Assembly (NCBI GenBank): GCA_963680875.1
Contig: OY804575.1
Location: forward strand, 34,631,103 to 34,695,102
DNA length: 64,000 bases
Direction of reading: 5' to 3'
From: Bathymodiolus brooksi
Lineage: Eukaryota > Mollusca > Bivalvia > Mytilida > Modiolidae
The notes below the pieces were generated by a model that saw nothing but the letters and a program-made list of their open reading frames with translations, was not told where the DNA came from and did no database searches. Every line of letters starts with the position of its first letter. Position 1 is the stretch's first letter. Below, piece by piece: positions 23,301 to 36,900 of the stretch. The position numbers were made by a program, and so were the translations under genes.

Positions 23301-24031
23301 ATAAACTAGAACTGTGAGTGACCTCATGCTTGCAATACTATGATGTTCAAACTCTGGAATTTTAGACAGCAACGGTATTCCTTCATGCACATCTGCAGGT
23401 TGTGTACTACAACTGTGCAAAGTTTCACAGAAATTCAATAAGCAGTTTAGTAGGAGTTGCGCTTACAAGGTACATGCCCCCCCCCCACTTTTTGTGAAAG
23501 TACAAGTTGAATTATCTCCCCTTTTAAATTTTGGACAGCAACCATATTCCTTCATGCACATCTGCAGGTAGTGTACTACAACTGTGTAAAGTTTCACAAA
23601 ACTCCAATAAGCCGTTTAGGAGGAGTTGCGCTTACAAGGTGCACGACCCTCATTTTCGTGAAAGTATAAGTTGAATTATCCCCCCTTCTAAATTTCAGAC
23701 AGCAACTGTATTCCTTCATGCACATCTGCAGGTTGTGTACTACAACTGTAAAATTTCATAAAAATTCAATAAGTAGCTTAGTACGAGTTGCGCTTACAAG
23801 GTACATGTCACCGCCCCCCCCTTTTCGTGAATGTATAAGTTGAATTATCTCCCCTTTTAAATTTTGGACAGCAACCATATTCCTTCATGCACATCTGCAG
23901 GTAGTGTACTACAAAGTTTCATAAAAATCCAGTAAGCGGTTTAGGAGGAGTTGCACTTACAAGGTACATGGACGGACGGACAGGGTGATTCATATATACC
24001 CCCCCCCCAAACTTTGTTTGCGGGGGGTATA
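23301..24031 (+). mobile_element. Helitron-like element, family G, directly after family F
   Basis: Four core units of 160-175 bp are marked by 'ttccttcatgcacatctgca'. It ends with 'acggacggacagggtga' and a hairpin 'aaactttgtttgcggggggt'. It begins where the preceding element ends. The nested insert at 34457-35046 is the same family. Confidence 0.75.
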
Positions 24032-25007
24032 AAAATATAATTTGTACAAGACCATACAAGGAACGTTTTTGTTTACTGGTTTCAGAAAAAAACTAACTAA
24101 CAGAGGACTATGATGCAAAGTTGTGACATATAGAAATAGGAGAATCTACATATATAGAAGCAACTTGTTACCCCCAGATTTTGTATTTTGAAATCCCACA
24201 CCTTAGTAGAAATAGGTGCAGATTACACAGACAAATATACATGTAAAACAATCATAGATACTGCCAGACCCAATAGATATTTATAGTAAAAAAAATATCC
24301 AAATTAAATGAATGCGAGATAAAAAACAGCAATAAAAGTATTGTTACAATTGAATTTTTACATCAGCTTCAGATGTATTTTTTTTCATGTTCACTTACAT
24401 CTAAATTCTTTCTGGTTTCATATTAGATGTTGAACTGAATGAAAAGATCAGAAAAATAAAACATTGTACAATTACATGTGTTGGAATTTTGACAAAAGGA
24501 TGTACACTTGAGAACAAAGTTATGACTTGGTTAACTGCTAAATCAGTGTCACTGATATGTTCCACCTGTCATCATATTCCCACCCTCCTTTTCTATAAAA
24601 AATGTTATAACCATATTCGTCACAAGAGTAATACAACAGGAAATGCTTCCCTGTCCAGAGCAAAGGGAGTTAATTCCCCAGTTTTAAATGGGGTTCATGT
24701 TGCTCAATCATGACTTTTCTGTGTAGTGTTTTGTCTTTTGGCCATTGTATTTTCTGTCTTTCGAAATAGGTTTCTGATTACCCGTTGTGTCACCATTTTT
24801 TTTATTACTTGCCTTTAGGTAGAAAAGCACAAGTTAAAACTATAATCCTTCTTTCTCCTCCTATGGACATGCAGTGGACAAAACATAATTTGGTAGGGGA
24901 CCATTTAAAGGATGTATTCTTTCAAATATAAAGTTTTTCCTGAAAAATTATATTAATCAGTCAGAAAGCATAACTGGTGATGGAAGTTATGATGAATATA
25001 CACTACA
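24032..25007. other. Intergenic, no gene seen
   Basis: One 74-codon open frame (24489-24713) shows no motifs. No recognised repeat. Confidence 0.3.
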
Positions 25008-25245
25008 ATGGTGTTTAGTGCCACTTTCAACAATTTTCAGTTATATCGTGGCGGTCAGTTTTATTGGGGAAGGAAACCGGAGTACCCGGAGAAAACCACA
25101 GACCTGTCGCAAGTCACTGACAAACTTTATCACATAATGTTGTATCGAGTAGACCTCGCCTGAGGGCGATTCATACTCTTAAGTTAGTGGCGATAGGCAC
25201 TGAATGCATAGGTAGTTATAAATTCAACTACCATACGATCACGAG
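25008..25245 (-). repeat. tRNA-derived SINE, near full length
   Basis: Minus-strand copy of the family at 22153, with head, central 'tccggtttcct' segment and the 'ttgttgaaagtggcactaaa' tail. The B-box is mutated. Confidence 0.8.
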
Positions 25246-26699
25246 AGGGAATGTAGTGGACTATCTAAGACATTAATGGCTACTGTCATTCTCATTAGTT
25301 CATTGATCGTTTTATATTACTTGAATGCTTAAAGAAAATCACATTCGGCAAGTGGTGGCTGACAAAGTGGACTTCATGTTCTGATGGCAATACTATAACA
25401 GACAAAGTTCATACCAAGGCATTTAATGATGCTGATTGATCAGCCTGGCAAATCAATAAAAATATACAAAAGCTAAACTAAAGATTATTGTTGCGTAAAT
25501 TTCAAAAAATTGTACTCTACATTGAACAGGTTACATCATACTTGAAAATGTCATACTCCACACAAAACTTTATATATATACATGTAGTGACATCTTTATA
25601 CACAGTGTAGATGTGAGAAATAATGAATGGATTCATGTGTACTTAATGAAAATATCAATGAGAAAATGCAATGTATAGACAATGATGTCGAGATTCAAAT
25701 TAAACTGAATAAACTCAGATTTAAATAATAAATAAACAGATAAATAATATATATAAGTGTAAAAACTGTAAACATAAGTAAATTGAGATCTACACAGAAT
25801 TCTGTGAATTTTTTTGTCTTTGTTTTGAATGTAATTAACAATATATATATATATACTATGATGTACATTTCAAGTGTTAATATTCCACTGACATCTACAA
25901 TGTAGGAATTATCAACATACACTACAGTAATATAATTAAGCCCCGTTTTAAATTCACACACAAGTATCATTCTCGTCTAGTTTTAATCACGCTAGACAGG
26001 GATGTCGAAAATTATTGTTCAGGAACTGTGAATAAATACAGGCTCAAAATGTTACCACTGAAAAAATGTACACCATAGACAACAAACTGCTAATTAGGTC
26101 ACAACCAATGTAATAACTTGATCAAAATTTTATATGAAAATTTATTGCAAGGAAATCATTCTTTTTTTGGTAGCTTTGTGAACATTACTGTTTTTTGTTA
26201 AAAAGGGGACGAGTTAAGATTGAATTAAAATATAAGTTATTACAATGACAAAAGAATTACTTTAGTGTGACCTAGAATTTAACAAGATGTCGGAATGTTC
26301 AACTGAAAACTGCAAGAGGTAGATTAAAATAATATTTATGCACTAAGATATGTTTTCTATTCATATACTTAATACTACAAGTTCCCCAACCAAAACAAAA
26401 ACAACATTTGATATACAGGTACAGAGTATCTACAAATTAACATAATGGAAAAATACTACCATTACCAAAAATAACATGTGACAAGTTTTGTCCTAAAGGA
26501 TTGTTTTAAATGTAATAAATAGCATTCCTTTAGCTATTGTGTATTGAAAACAAATGATTAATTTAACACTACATGTAACAATAAACATTTGTATGTAATT
26601 TTTGTGCATTCCATTGTTTTTTTCTTCTTCTCTTTTGTTAATACCAAATTCAATATTATAACCTTCATGTAAACTAAATTGCACACATTTCTGCAATTC
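25246..26699. other. Intergenic, AT-rich
   Basis: No gene supported. A short AT dinucleotide run lies at about 25839-25856. Minus-strand frames at 25695 and 26493 are hydrophobic by base composition only. Confidence 0.3.
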
Positions 26700-26943
26700 A
26701 TTATTGAATAACAAAACAAAACAAGGGCAACGCAAAGCGTGGCATATCCCCTCGCCTAAAAATTTGACCCGGTGACCTTGAAACTCAATAGGGTTCCAGA
26801 TTCTCTTAAGGACTAAGTATGTGCCAAGTTTGGTCAAAATCCATTGAAGGATGTTGATTCTAGAGTGTTTACAAGGATGTTATGGAAGGACGGAGGGTAG
26901 CGTTACTATATCCCTTCGCAACTTCGTTGGCGAGGGGATAAAA
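26700..26943 (+). mobile_element. Short Helitron-like repeat with palindromic ends
   Basis: Near its start is 'tatcccctcgcc' and at its end 'ggcgaggggata', with one core and an 'aaggacggagggtag' motif shortly before the end. The layout matches families F and G with a single core. Confidence 0.55.
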
Positions 26944-27910
26944 ATACTTGAGTGAAAATTAATGATGTAATTTCTACAAATGAAAACTGACTAGATCAAA
27001 TTGACATTAAAGCGTTGTGATGAAATACTGATATTTTTTTTTTGCATTTGTATTGCATTCTTTAAAAGTAGCTTTAATAGTCTACATTCTATAACATTCT
27101 GCAGATCTTGATTGACCTAAAATTGAAATATATAATTTTATACAATTTACTAACCTCCAAAACGTGTGCACTGAAAATATTTGTGAGTCTACTTTTCAAA
27201 TTGATTACATTGTACAAGACATTTTCATTTCTTTTCAAGAATTCTCAAACAACCATTGACATACATGAATAATGTAATGAATGGACATTTATTTATAACA
27301 GTAATGCATCAATCACACTTGACAACATTGAATTTATAGTCTGAAAAAAAAAAAGTAAAGTTTTTTCATGAATTGAGTGTTATAATGTTATTGATGTTTT
27401 ATCGACTTAAGCAATATGGTGAATACCAGACATTTGGGAGGATGAAAGTCCAATAAGCTTAAATGAAATAAGCCCTCGGTGAATTCACTACCCTTGGGCA
27501 TTTGTTTGAAACTCGTACCACTTCAGTTAGGTATCGCTTCATGAAATGGAAATGAATGGTTGATTTTTTTTTGTTCTGGGTGTAGAAATGAAATGAAAAC
27601 TTGCATGATGACAAAGACATGCCACATGTTTACAATCCAAAAGATTTACAACACAGCAGAAATATTTTTATAGACAAATCATAAAACTGTATATCTACAC
27701 TATAGAAACATGACACAGTGCATGGTCAACTTTATACTACATTTATACTATTAATGAGCAATATGTGTTATACAGTTCTATGGAAAAAATTTATACACAA
27801 CAATCAATGTTACTGCTTCAACATAATAACCAAACAAATTCTGCAAAACTGCAAATGAGGTGTGTCACTCGTTTACTCTTAGCACAAGAAATGGTCTTAG
27901 TTCATGCTTT
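26944..27910 (-). other. Probable 3' UTR and downstream flank of the stathmin gene
   Basis: It follows the stathmin stop codon on the minus strand. A minus-strand AATAAA lies at 27288-27293 and could end the transcript, which would give a 3' UTR of about 0.6 kb. Other AT-rich hexamers make this uncertain. Confidence 0.4.
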
Positions 27911-27973
27911 TTACTGGACTGCACTCATGGATAGTGACATCTTATTTCTACGAACTTCTTCGATCTTCTTTTC
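27911..27973 (-). CDS. STMN: Stathmin, last coding exon
   Basis: Acceptor cag (minus strand) at 27974-27976; 20 codons and TAA. It encodes [20 protein letters not shown], matching the conserved stathmin C-terminus (IEEVRKNK). Too short to stand out as an open frame; found by phase and similarity. Confidence 0.88.
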   Translation of the reverse strand, partial: EKKIEEVRRNKMSLSMSAVQ

Positions 27974-30900
27974 CTGAAATATTAATAATAAATTTTAAAA
28001 TAATTTTCTTTTCTATAAATGCGAACTTAACAAATTATGCATGTATATAAAAATATATCCTAAACATACAGCAAAAAACTCTCATCATGACATAGATTAA
28101 TTAGACATCCAATAAAGACAGATCCAAACATTAGTAAGGCCAAAATTTTTTAAAATTTACCGCCTAATTTAAGTTTTCAAGCGTGGTGGTGACGCAGACA
28201 AGTTTTGACAAATGTTTGAATGACTGATCAATCGAAAACGAAAGTAAAAATTCAGCATGGCTACGAGTGAAAACATTGTCGTCAGTTTCAATGTAATTAC
28301 GTTCCAAACAAATAGTTCCGTGGACTATCCTGCCTGTTGACAGAGTAAACACTATTGTGTTGTTTTTTGCCAAAATAGTAGAATTGAACTGGTTTGCGTT
28401 GTTTTTAAACTGCTGAAAATAAAAACAAAATATAAAAACCCTTCCCATGTTGGATTGGAAATAAAAACCCTACCTACCTTGCCTTTTTTTTTTTTTTTAT
28501 AAATCCATTGTCTGAGAACCAGAACATTTTTTTTAGATGGCCTGATCATACTTTATACACACTCATTTTTTTTATTTTTTTTATAAAATGTCAATAGATG
28601 GATTCTTTGTATAACATACAAAGCATGATTTTATAAAGTAACATCATAATTAGCCCTTGTGATTTATCTTAAATCCACAGCCTTCATTGGGTGGTAAGTG
28701 TATTAAATGAGTCTTTACTGATTAGTTTGTTGTTTAATACAATATTTGGGAATATTTCAACCATATTTTGGCAATTTAATTATATATATTTTTTTAATTT
28801 CCGGTAAATGTTAAAATTTAAGAAGGAATTATGAGTCCAGACATTATTTACCTATCTCTACTGGTAATTGTTCTTTTAACATTTTCAGGTTTTGTTCATT
28901 AGTCATAAAAAAATATTTATAATGGGTTATATGTGTTTATTGTCAGAATTTATTCAGTTATATCATGATTATAGGACTTAACAGAAGAGGTAATCCTGGA
29001 AATGTATATAATAAACTGAACAGTGAAACACCAGGTCATAGGTAGATATCTAAAACATTAACACTTGAAGAGGATCATTGCTGCTAGATTATTTATTACT
29101 ATGCATACATCTCAAATAAAATGTAGAGATGCTGCAACAAAGAAAGGCAAATTAGAGCCACCATACATGTATATAGACTGCATAGGTCTATTATCATATA
29201 TCTATTATTTGAATTTCATAAATCTACAATATAATGAAGTATAAAAATGTCCACAATCCCATCAAATATTTGACTGAACCTCAGAAAATAGTCGATACCA
29301 AACATTTCAAATCAGCAAGTTATCCAATTAAATGTCTAGAGAGTGGCAATCACAAACATGTTAAATGAGGTTGAAACATGCAATGATGCATGACAAGTGT
29401 TCCCAATGTATTTACCAGTCTTTGCCTTAATTTTTGTCACCTACTAAAGCCAAATTTAGAAAAATGTTTTATTTATTCAAACAAATTCTTTCATAATTTT
29501 CACTTGTCCGAATCCAGTTTTACTTGTCCCGGGCTTCTGGGAAGTGCGAAGACTGCTACCATACATACTATGTAGTAGTTATGGAATAGTCATAATACAC
29601 ACGCCCATTTCAAAGATGATTACCCTGATGATTAGGATCTATAATGAACAGTATAATACACTGTACCTAAAAACTTTTACAATAACAAATTACCATAACA
29701 TACAAATGTCTGTCATTTCTGGTATTTAACTGTGAAACAATGCGAGTAGTAGAAGACATATTTAAGAAATGTAAAACACACAATACAATGAAATTAGAAG
29801 CAAATGAAGAATTATGTATTCTTACGTGTTCCTTCAGACGCTCTTGAAGTGCTCTGTAATATTCCTCACGATTTTTAAGGGCATTTTCCATTTTTTTAAT
29901 GATTTTATCTTCGCTAACTTTGTTGACATTTTCACCAGCCTTGCACACCTCCTCAATATGTTTAGCCTACAACCATGCAAACAAAGAAAAATAAAATAAA
30001 CACATGTAACTACTATTTGTTGATGCTGAGTAATTATACCCTATCTACTGTTATCTTAGACAGTAAAAATTATCTTTAAAGGACATTTACTTGGAATACA
30101 TCAATTATTTTCAATTCATTTTATTCAATTTTATTTAGATTTTAATTCAACAAGTATTCATACCACAAAGAAACATGTAGATAAAACAAACTCAAGATAT
30201 TATCTCGATGCAAAAGCCTATTATTATGTTTTCACACTTTAAGAGGGATATAACCCTACAAAGATCCAGTCATCAAAATCAAAACTTGGACTGTACTTGT
30301 TTTTTTCCCTCAAGAATAAAACAAAGAAGAGTGCTTTTATTAAATGTTCCAATCTCTTTATCACATCATTCACTGATGAGTACAATCAGACTACAGTGAG
30401 TGCTATTTAATTTTCAAAGTAGAAATTCATGTTGTCAACCCCATTTTTTCGCCATAAATGCTAGAACTACTGCCATCATTTTCATATTCCAAAATGACAT
30501 GACCTGTATTATGATATCATAAAAAAAACAAACATCTGAAAATCTTAGAAAGCATCGTAAATGCATACATGGAATTCCCAAGGGGTCCTTGTTGCAAAAA
30601 TCATTGTTTTAAAAACTTTGAAGGAATATTTTTAGTTTAAAGGCTCTTATAAATTTGGTTTTAATTGTTGAGAAATGTTAAGACTACTGTGCTTACAAGG
30701 ATATTTATTTAGGTAGTTTTTAATTTTTGGGAACCTGGAATAACTTCCAACAATCCCTGCAAAAATACTGGTTTTTAAATTTGACCGATATATTCATGTT
30801 TCAGTATAAATTTGGTTACCATTTTCAAAGTGCCAGCATGCTAACAAAGCAATCATTCATCAAAACATACACAGAGTAAAAAAATCATTGAAACTGGTCT

Positions 30901-33900
30901 AAGCATAGGATAAAGAAATTAGTTAGGATTTAGAAATTGATAAACTTTAAAATCTTTTAACTAGCATACCCTTGAAAAAATAAATTTTGATTTGTAATTG
31001 GCAGAGTATGAACGATGGAATAGATTTAACATTATGAAACTCAAATTCTTGTTTTTTCTTTCAAACTAATAATTTTAAATAGTGTTTTGAAGAGTTCCTT
31101 AATATATTATATGCAGTATATTCAAAGGAAAAAATAATAAAAAAGTAAAAGTTCACATATGAAGTCCAAACTTATATTCTCTATAAATTTAATATCCAAC
31201 CAAATAAATTTTCATTTTTTTACTATTTAATATAAACTAGAGGCTCAGCACTGAGCTGAGCTTGTGTCTCTCACCTTTCATTCTGCTTTGAGGAAACTTA
31301 ATACAGAACCTTCCATAGGTGCTTCCCACCAAATATCGGTTCATTTTGGCAAAGCAGTTTCAGAGAAAAAGATTTTTTAGAAATCGACCAATCTAAAACA
31401 AGAATTGCCTGTGGCAGCCATGTTTGTTAATGGATCAAAACGAAATAAGCAATCTCTATAGAGGACCTTCCATAGATGCTTCTTACCAAGTTTCATATCA
31501 TTTGGCCAAGCGGTTTCAGAGGAAAAGCTGTTTTAGAAATCAACCAATAAGAAACAAGAATTGCCTATGATGGCCATGTTTGTTAACGGATCAAAACGGA
31601 ATGAGCAATTCCCATAGAGGACCTTCCATAGATGCTTCCTACCACGTTTCGGTCCATTTGGCAAGCTGTTTCAGAGTAGAAGATTTTTAGAAATCGACCA
31701 ATCAGAAACAAGAATTGTCTGTGGCAGCCATGTTTGTTAACAGATCGGGACGAAATGAGCAATCGTAACAGAGGATTTTCCATAGATGTTTCCTACCAAG
31801 TTTCGGTTCATTTGCCCAAATGGTTTCAGAGGAGAAGAATCTAAAAAATCGGCCAATCAGAAACAAGAATCGCCTGTGGTGGCCATGTTTGTTAACGGAT
31901 CGGGACAGAATGAGTAACATTTATAGAGGATCTTCCATAGATGCTTCCTACCAAGTTTCGGATCATTTGGACAAGCGGTTTCAGAGGAGAAGATTTTTAG
32001 AAATCGACCAATCAGAAACAAGAATTGCCTGTGGTGGCTATGTTTGTCAATGGATCGGGACGAAATGAACACTCTTTATAGAGGAGAAGAATTTAAAAAA
32101 TCAGTCAATCAGAAACAAGAGTCGCCTGTGGCGGCCATGTTTGTTAACGGATCGGGACGAAATGAGCATTATTTACAGAGAACCTTCCATAGATGCTTCC
32201 TACCAAGTTACGGTTCATTTCGCCAAGCGGTTTCCGAGGAGAAGATTTTTTAAAATCAGCAATATCTGTATAGAGATAACTGCATTTTGAATACAGATAT
32301 CTATACTTAAACAAGTGTTATCTTTGTTTTAACAGAGGAGAAGATTTTTTTAGAAATCAACCAATCAGAAACAAGAATTGCCTGTGGCGGCCATGTTTGT
32401 CAACCGATCGGGACAAAATGAGAAATCTTTAAAGGACCTTCCATGGATGCTTCCTACCAAGTTTTGGTTCATTTGGCCAAGTGGTTTCAGAGAAGATTTT
32501 TTAGAAATCAACCAATCAGAAACAAGATTGGCCAATCGTAACTACTCTGCCATTCTCGTTACTCTACAAATAACCTTGTACGTAGATAGTAGAAATTCTT
32601 CTTAAATTGTTTGTCGGAAGTTAAGCCACACAAAAATATAGTCCACGAAAATCCAATATGGAAGACAAACTAAGTAAATCATGCAAAACTAATTAAAACT
32701 TGAACTTTTATCCATGAAAATAATTGAAATATAGAAAATTGTTTAAAATATAACTTTATCAAACTTTCATGTAACTGACATGTGAAAAGTAGTGTGATTT
32801 ATACGCCTAATGCATACAAGGTTATTTGTAGGGTAGCGAGAATGGCAGAGTAGTTACGATTGCAAGAATGGCCTGTGGTGGATATGTTTGTTAACGGATC
32901 GGGACGGAATGAGCAATCTTTATAGAGGACCTGCCATGTTTCTGTTCATTTGGCCAAGCAGTTTCAGAGGAGAAGATTTAAAAAAATCGGCCAATCAGAA
33001 ACAAGAATTGCCTATGGCAGCCGTGTTTGTTGATGGATCGAGACAAATGAGCAAACTTTAGAGAGGACCTTCCATAGATGCTTCCTACCAAGTTTCACTT
33101 CCATTTGGCTGAGCGGTTTCAGAGGAGAAGATTAAAATGTGAAAAGTTAACGGAAGACAGACGATGGACGCCAAGTGATGGCAAAAGCTCACATTGCCTT
33201 TGGCAAAGTGAGCTAAAAAGTCCAGATATATATAGTAGAAGATACAACATGTATACAAGGACAAGTAAAATTGATGTGCAGAATATGATCATCACCCTGT
33301 CCTACGAGAAAATCTTTTTATTATTCCAAATTTGATTCCCTGTCTGTACAAAACATGATATTTTTATCAATAACAATTTGTCACTTCCCAGTCATAAATA
33401 GATGTTTAATGCTGATTTTATTATGTCAAAAATATTTATATGTAAAAATAAATTAGTAACAGTGTTGTTGGTGAGATGAGGATACTACCTACATAAATTC
33501 TATTTCACATTATAAACCAGGGATTACATGGAGTTTTTATTGTAATTGACCATATGATTAACAATTGCTAATGGGCTTAAAATTAGACATGTTAAAACAG
33601 GGTTTATTGTATGGAAATCAGCAAGATTACCTTCAAGGGGAATCCTTGGGAATAGAGAAAGGACTTGTGGCAAAGATATGACATACAACCAGTACATAAA
33701 TAATCAGGGTTCTCAAAATGTGCGCTGTTTACTTTCACATTTTCACTGGTTAAAAATTTATAGAGCATGGGTTTTCCAACAATTTTTATGTATATGTGAA
33801 TTGTCGCTATCACGTTTTGTTGATCTATATCTTCTTATCGATTACTTTTACTATTGCAATCAACCGAACACTAACAAATCCACCATTTTCTAAATATATC

Positions 33901-36900
33901 TAACTCCCGGTGGGAACTCCGGACTTCGACTACACAACATTTCGGACTTCACTTGGTTCTACTATATAGATGCGCGAAGCGTTCCGAGTGGAGTATTTGC
34001 TCATGAAGGATGAACAGTCGTCACATTCCAAAAGCTGGGATATCCCTTTACGGAACGTAAAAACAAGCAAGGAAATCGATGAACATTTAACGGTTTTTCG
34101 GTAATTTAAAGTTTTTGGATAATTTTCAAAGCGAGAACGTTACTATTTATGCTTGGTAGCATCACTCGTGATCCTATTTTTTGTAGTAAAGCACGAATTT
34201 TGTTGCAAGTCAAAAATATTTTTTTCAGGTCATTGATGATTACGAAAAGATTACTGGACGTTGTGTCCTGTGAATTTAGAAAAAAAATGTTTAAAGAAAG
34301 GAGGTCCTGTGGAAGCAATGAAGGTGCAGTGAAATTTTTATATACACGGGACCTTCTGTCCTGTTAAAAAAAGTTAAGTTTCACTGGGACTGGATTTAAG
34401 CCAACATTCCTTGAGATTTCATTCATTATTCAACGTGAGAGCAATAATCAGATTAAACTACTCACAGAGTGATACCCCCCGCTTGCAATACTATGATGTT
34501 CAAACTTTGGAATACAGGTATATTAGCAAGTTAATTATCTCCCCTTCTAAATTTTAGACAGCAACGGTATTCCTTCATGCACATCTGCAGGTTGTGTAAA
34601 GTTTCATAAAAATTCAATAAGCAGTTTAGGAGGAGTTGCACTTACAAGGTACACAGCCCCCCTTTTCGTGAAAGTATAAGTTGAATTATCTCCCCTTCTA
34701 AATTTTAGACAGCAACGGTATTCCTTCATGCACATCTGCAGGTTGTGTACTACAACTGTGTAAAGTTTCATAAAAATTCAATAAGCAGTTTAATAGGAGT
34801 TGTGCTTACAAGGTACATGCCCACCCCCCTTTTCGTGAAGGTATAAGTTGAATGATCTCCCCTTTTAAATTTTGGACAGCAACCATATTCCTTCATGCAC
34901 ATCCGCAGGTAGTGTACTACAAATGTGTAAAGTTTCATAAAAATCCAATAAGCCATTTAGGAGGAGTTGCGCTTACAGGGTACATGGACGGACGAACAGG
35001 GTGATTCCTATATACCTCCCCAAACTTTGTTTGCAGGGGCTATAAATATGAGACCTCTAGTTATTTATAGTTATATATTACAACATTTTTCAATACTTCT
35101 TGCAGAAGAGATATTCTGAGGCTCATTTTGTCATGAAAGTTGCCTGGAAAATTGCTTTGTATAACCTTGTTTTTCACCAGCTGCCACTGATCCCATTGTA
35201 GTATATTTTACAAAAAAAAATGCCTTTCAGAGTACCAAACATTTTAGGAGAATTCAAGGGCAAAATATGCTCAGAATGCATCTCCTACAATCTAGAATTT
35301 CAAAATTTTCCGGGGGAGCACCCCATACCCTCCTCCCCCACCTACAAGAGAGAAAAAAAAACACAACTCTCGGGCTCTTCCCCACTTGGGCCTGTGGCGC
35401 TCGGTTCGTGCCTCCGGCAATCATATCTCCCCCTACTTTATAAATTGCGACTCCTACTTCAATTCTTTTTGAGAACCCTGCATATTAATATTCACTGTTA
35501 CGATTTTATGATAGCCGTTAATTTTATTATTTCGTTGTCTTAATTAAGACAATTATAAAAAAAAATTGACAATATTTTTACTAAATACATGTAGTAAATT
35601 GTGTCTCCCTTTAGGGAAAGTTAATCCAAATATTTCTGCCATCAATCCTTCTTCAATGTATTCTTTGAACGGAATGATCTCTTTACTGTCAAACAACAGA
35701 TTCACACTTCAAATTTGAAATAATATAATAAGTAACGTTACAACGTGAAAAAAAATGTAAAATATATGGTTTTCATCTCTCCTATAAAATTATACTATTT
35801 TCCTGAACATTTTTATAAGGACATCCCATAACTAATTGCTACAATGCTTCTTATAAAAAGGAAATATAGTTTCTAAGACGATTAAAATGTTAATAGTTTT
35901 ATGATAAACAAGAAAGAAGGTAAAAGGTCACATGGTCTTTGGTCAAGTGATCTGAAAGCTTGCCAACTTTATTTTGTATGAAGGGTGAATGATAATCTAC
36001 ACTCAACATTTAATTGACCTAAACACAATACATCTAAAAAAAATCAAGCAGGAATGAAAATCTTACATGATTTCTGAGGCGGGAGAGCAAGGCTTGAATT
36101 TGAGCATTTCTGTTTCCTTCTGATGCTTCTAATTTCTGAACGATTTTTTCCTCAAGTTCTATATCTTTAGCCATGGAATCACTTTTTTTATAAACGTCTT
36201 CCACTTTTGTTAACTGTATGTATTAAAATATTGATGAATATATGTCATGAAATGAATTATCCAAAAATAATTATAATATTTCATGAAACTGATGATTTGT
36301 TGTATTTTCAAGATATACTTGACATTTAAATGAATAATAAATATATTTAGAATAGGTTTATACTGAAACTTTACTTCCATCTATGTCTTCAAACTATACA
36401 TTTCTTTAAAAAAAAACATTGTTAAATATTTCAATACTATTGAGATACACTACTTTGAAAACTGTTCTTACATTTAACAATATCATATTTTCTATTTATA
36501 GAAAAATCCATCCAAAGTTAGAAATTTAGCATACAAGATATCACAGCTGCATATGTCAAGAAACAATGTCTTAACCCACCCTTTTTGACAGTCGAACTGA
36601 TTGCACACAAGATCATTATTACCTTCATTTCGATATGTGTATAAAAAAACTGGATATAAAAAACCCATTTTACTGAAGATTCCTCATTATCAGTACAAAT
36701 TTATTTCTAAGGCCAAAAAAAAATAATATATGTGTGTTTACTGTCACATGTCAAAAAAATCTAGGGTCGGGATTAATTTTTTTTTTTTTTTTTTTTTATT
36801 ATCGGCAAAACTGGAAATAGTCGTTCCCAGTTCCGGAACTTTATTTTCGAAATTTCCGGTAAAATGACGAATTATGCAGTTTTTCTACCTTCTTTGCTCT

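Noticed and set aside
21365..24031. CRISPR array
   Set aside because: The repeats are long, variable cores without unique spacers and sit in intron-rich eukaryotic DNA.
33697..35488. An 8-bp target duplication for the element at 33705
   Set aside because: Left 'taaataat' and right 'catattaa' do not match; hAT membership rests on TIR resemblance only.
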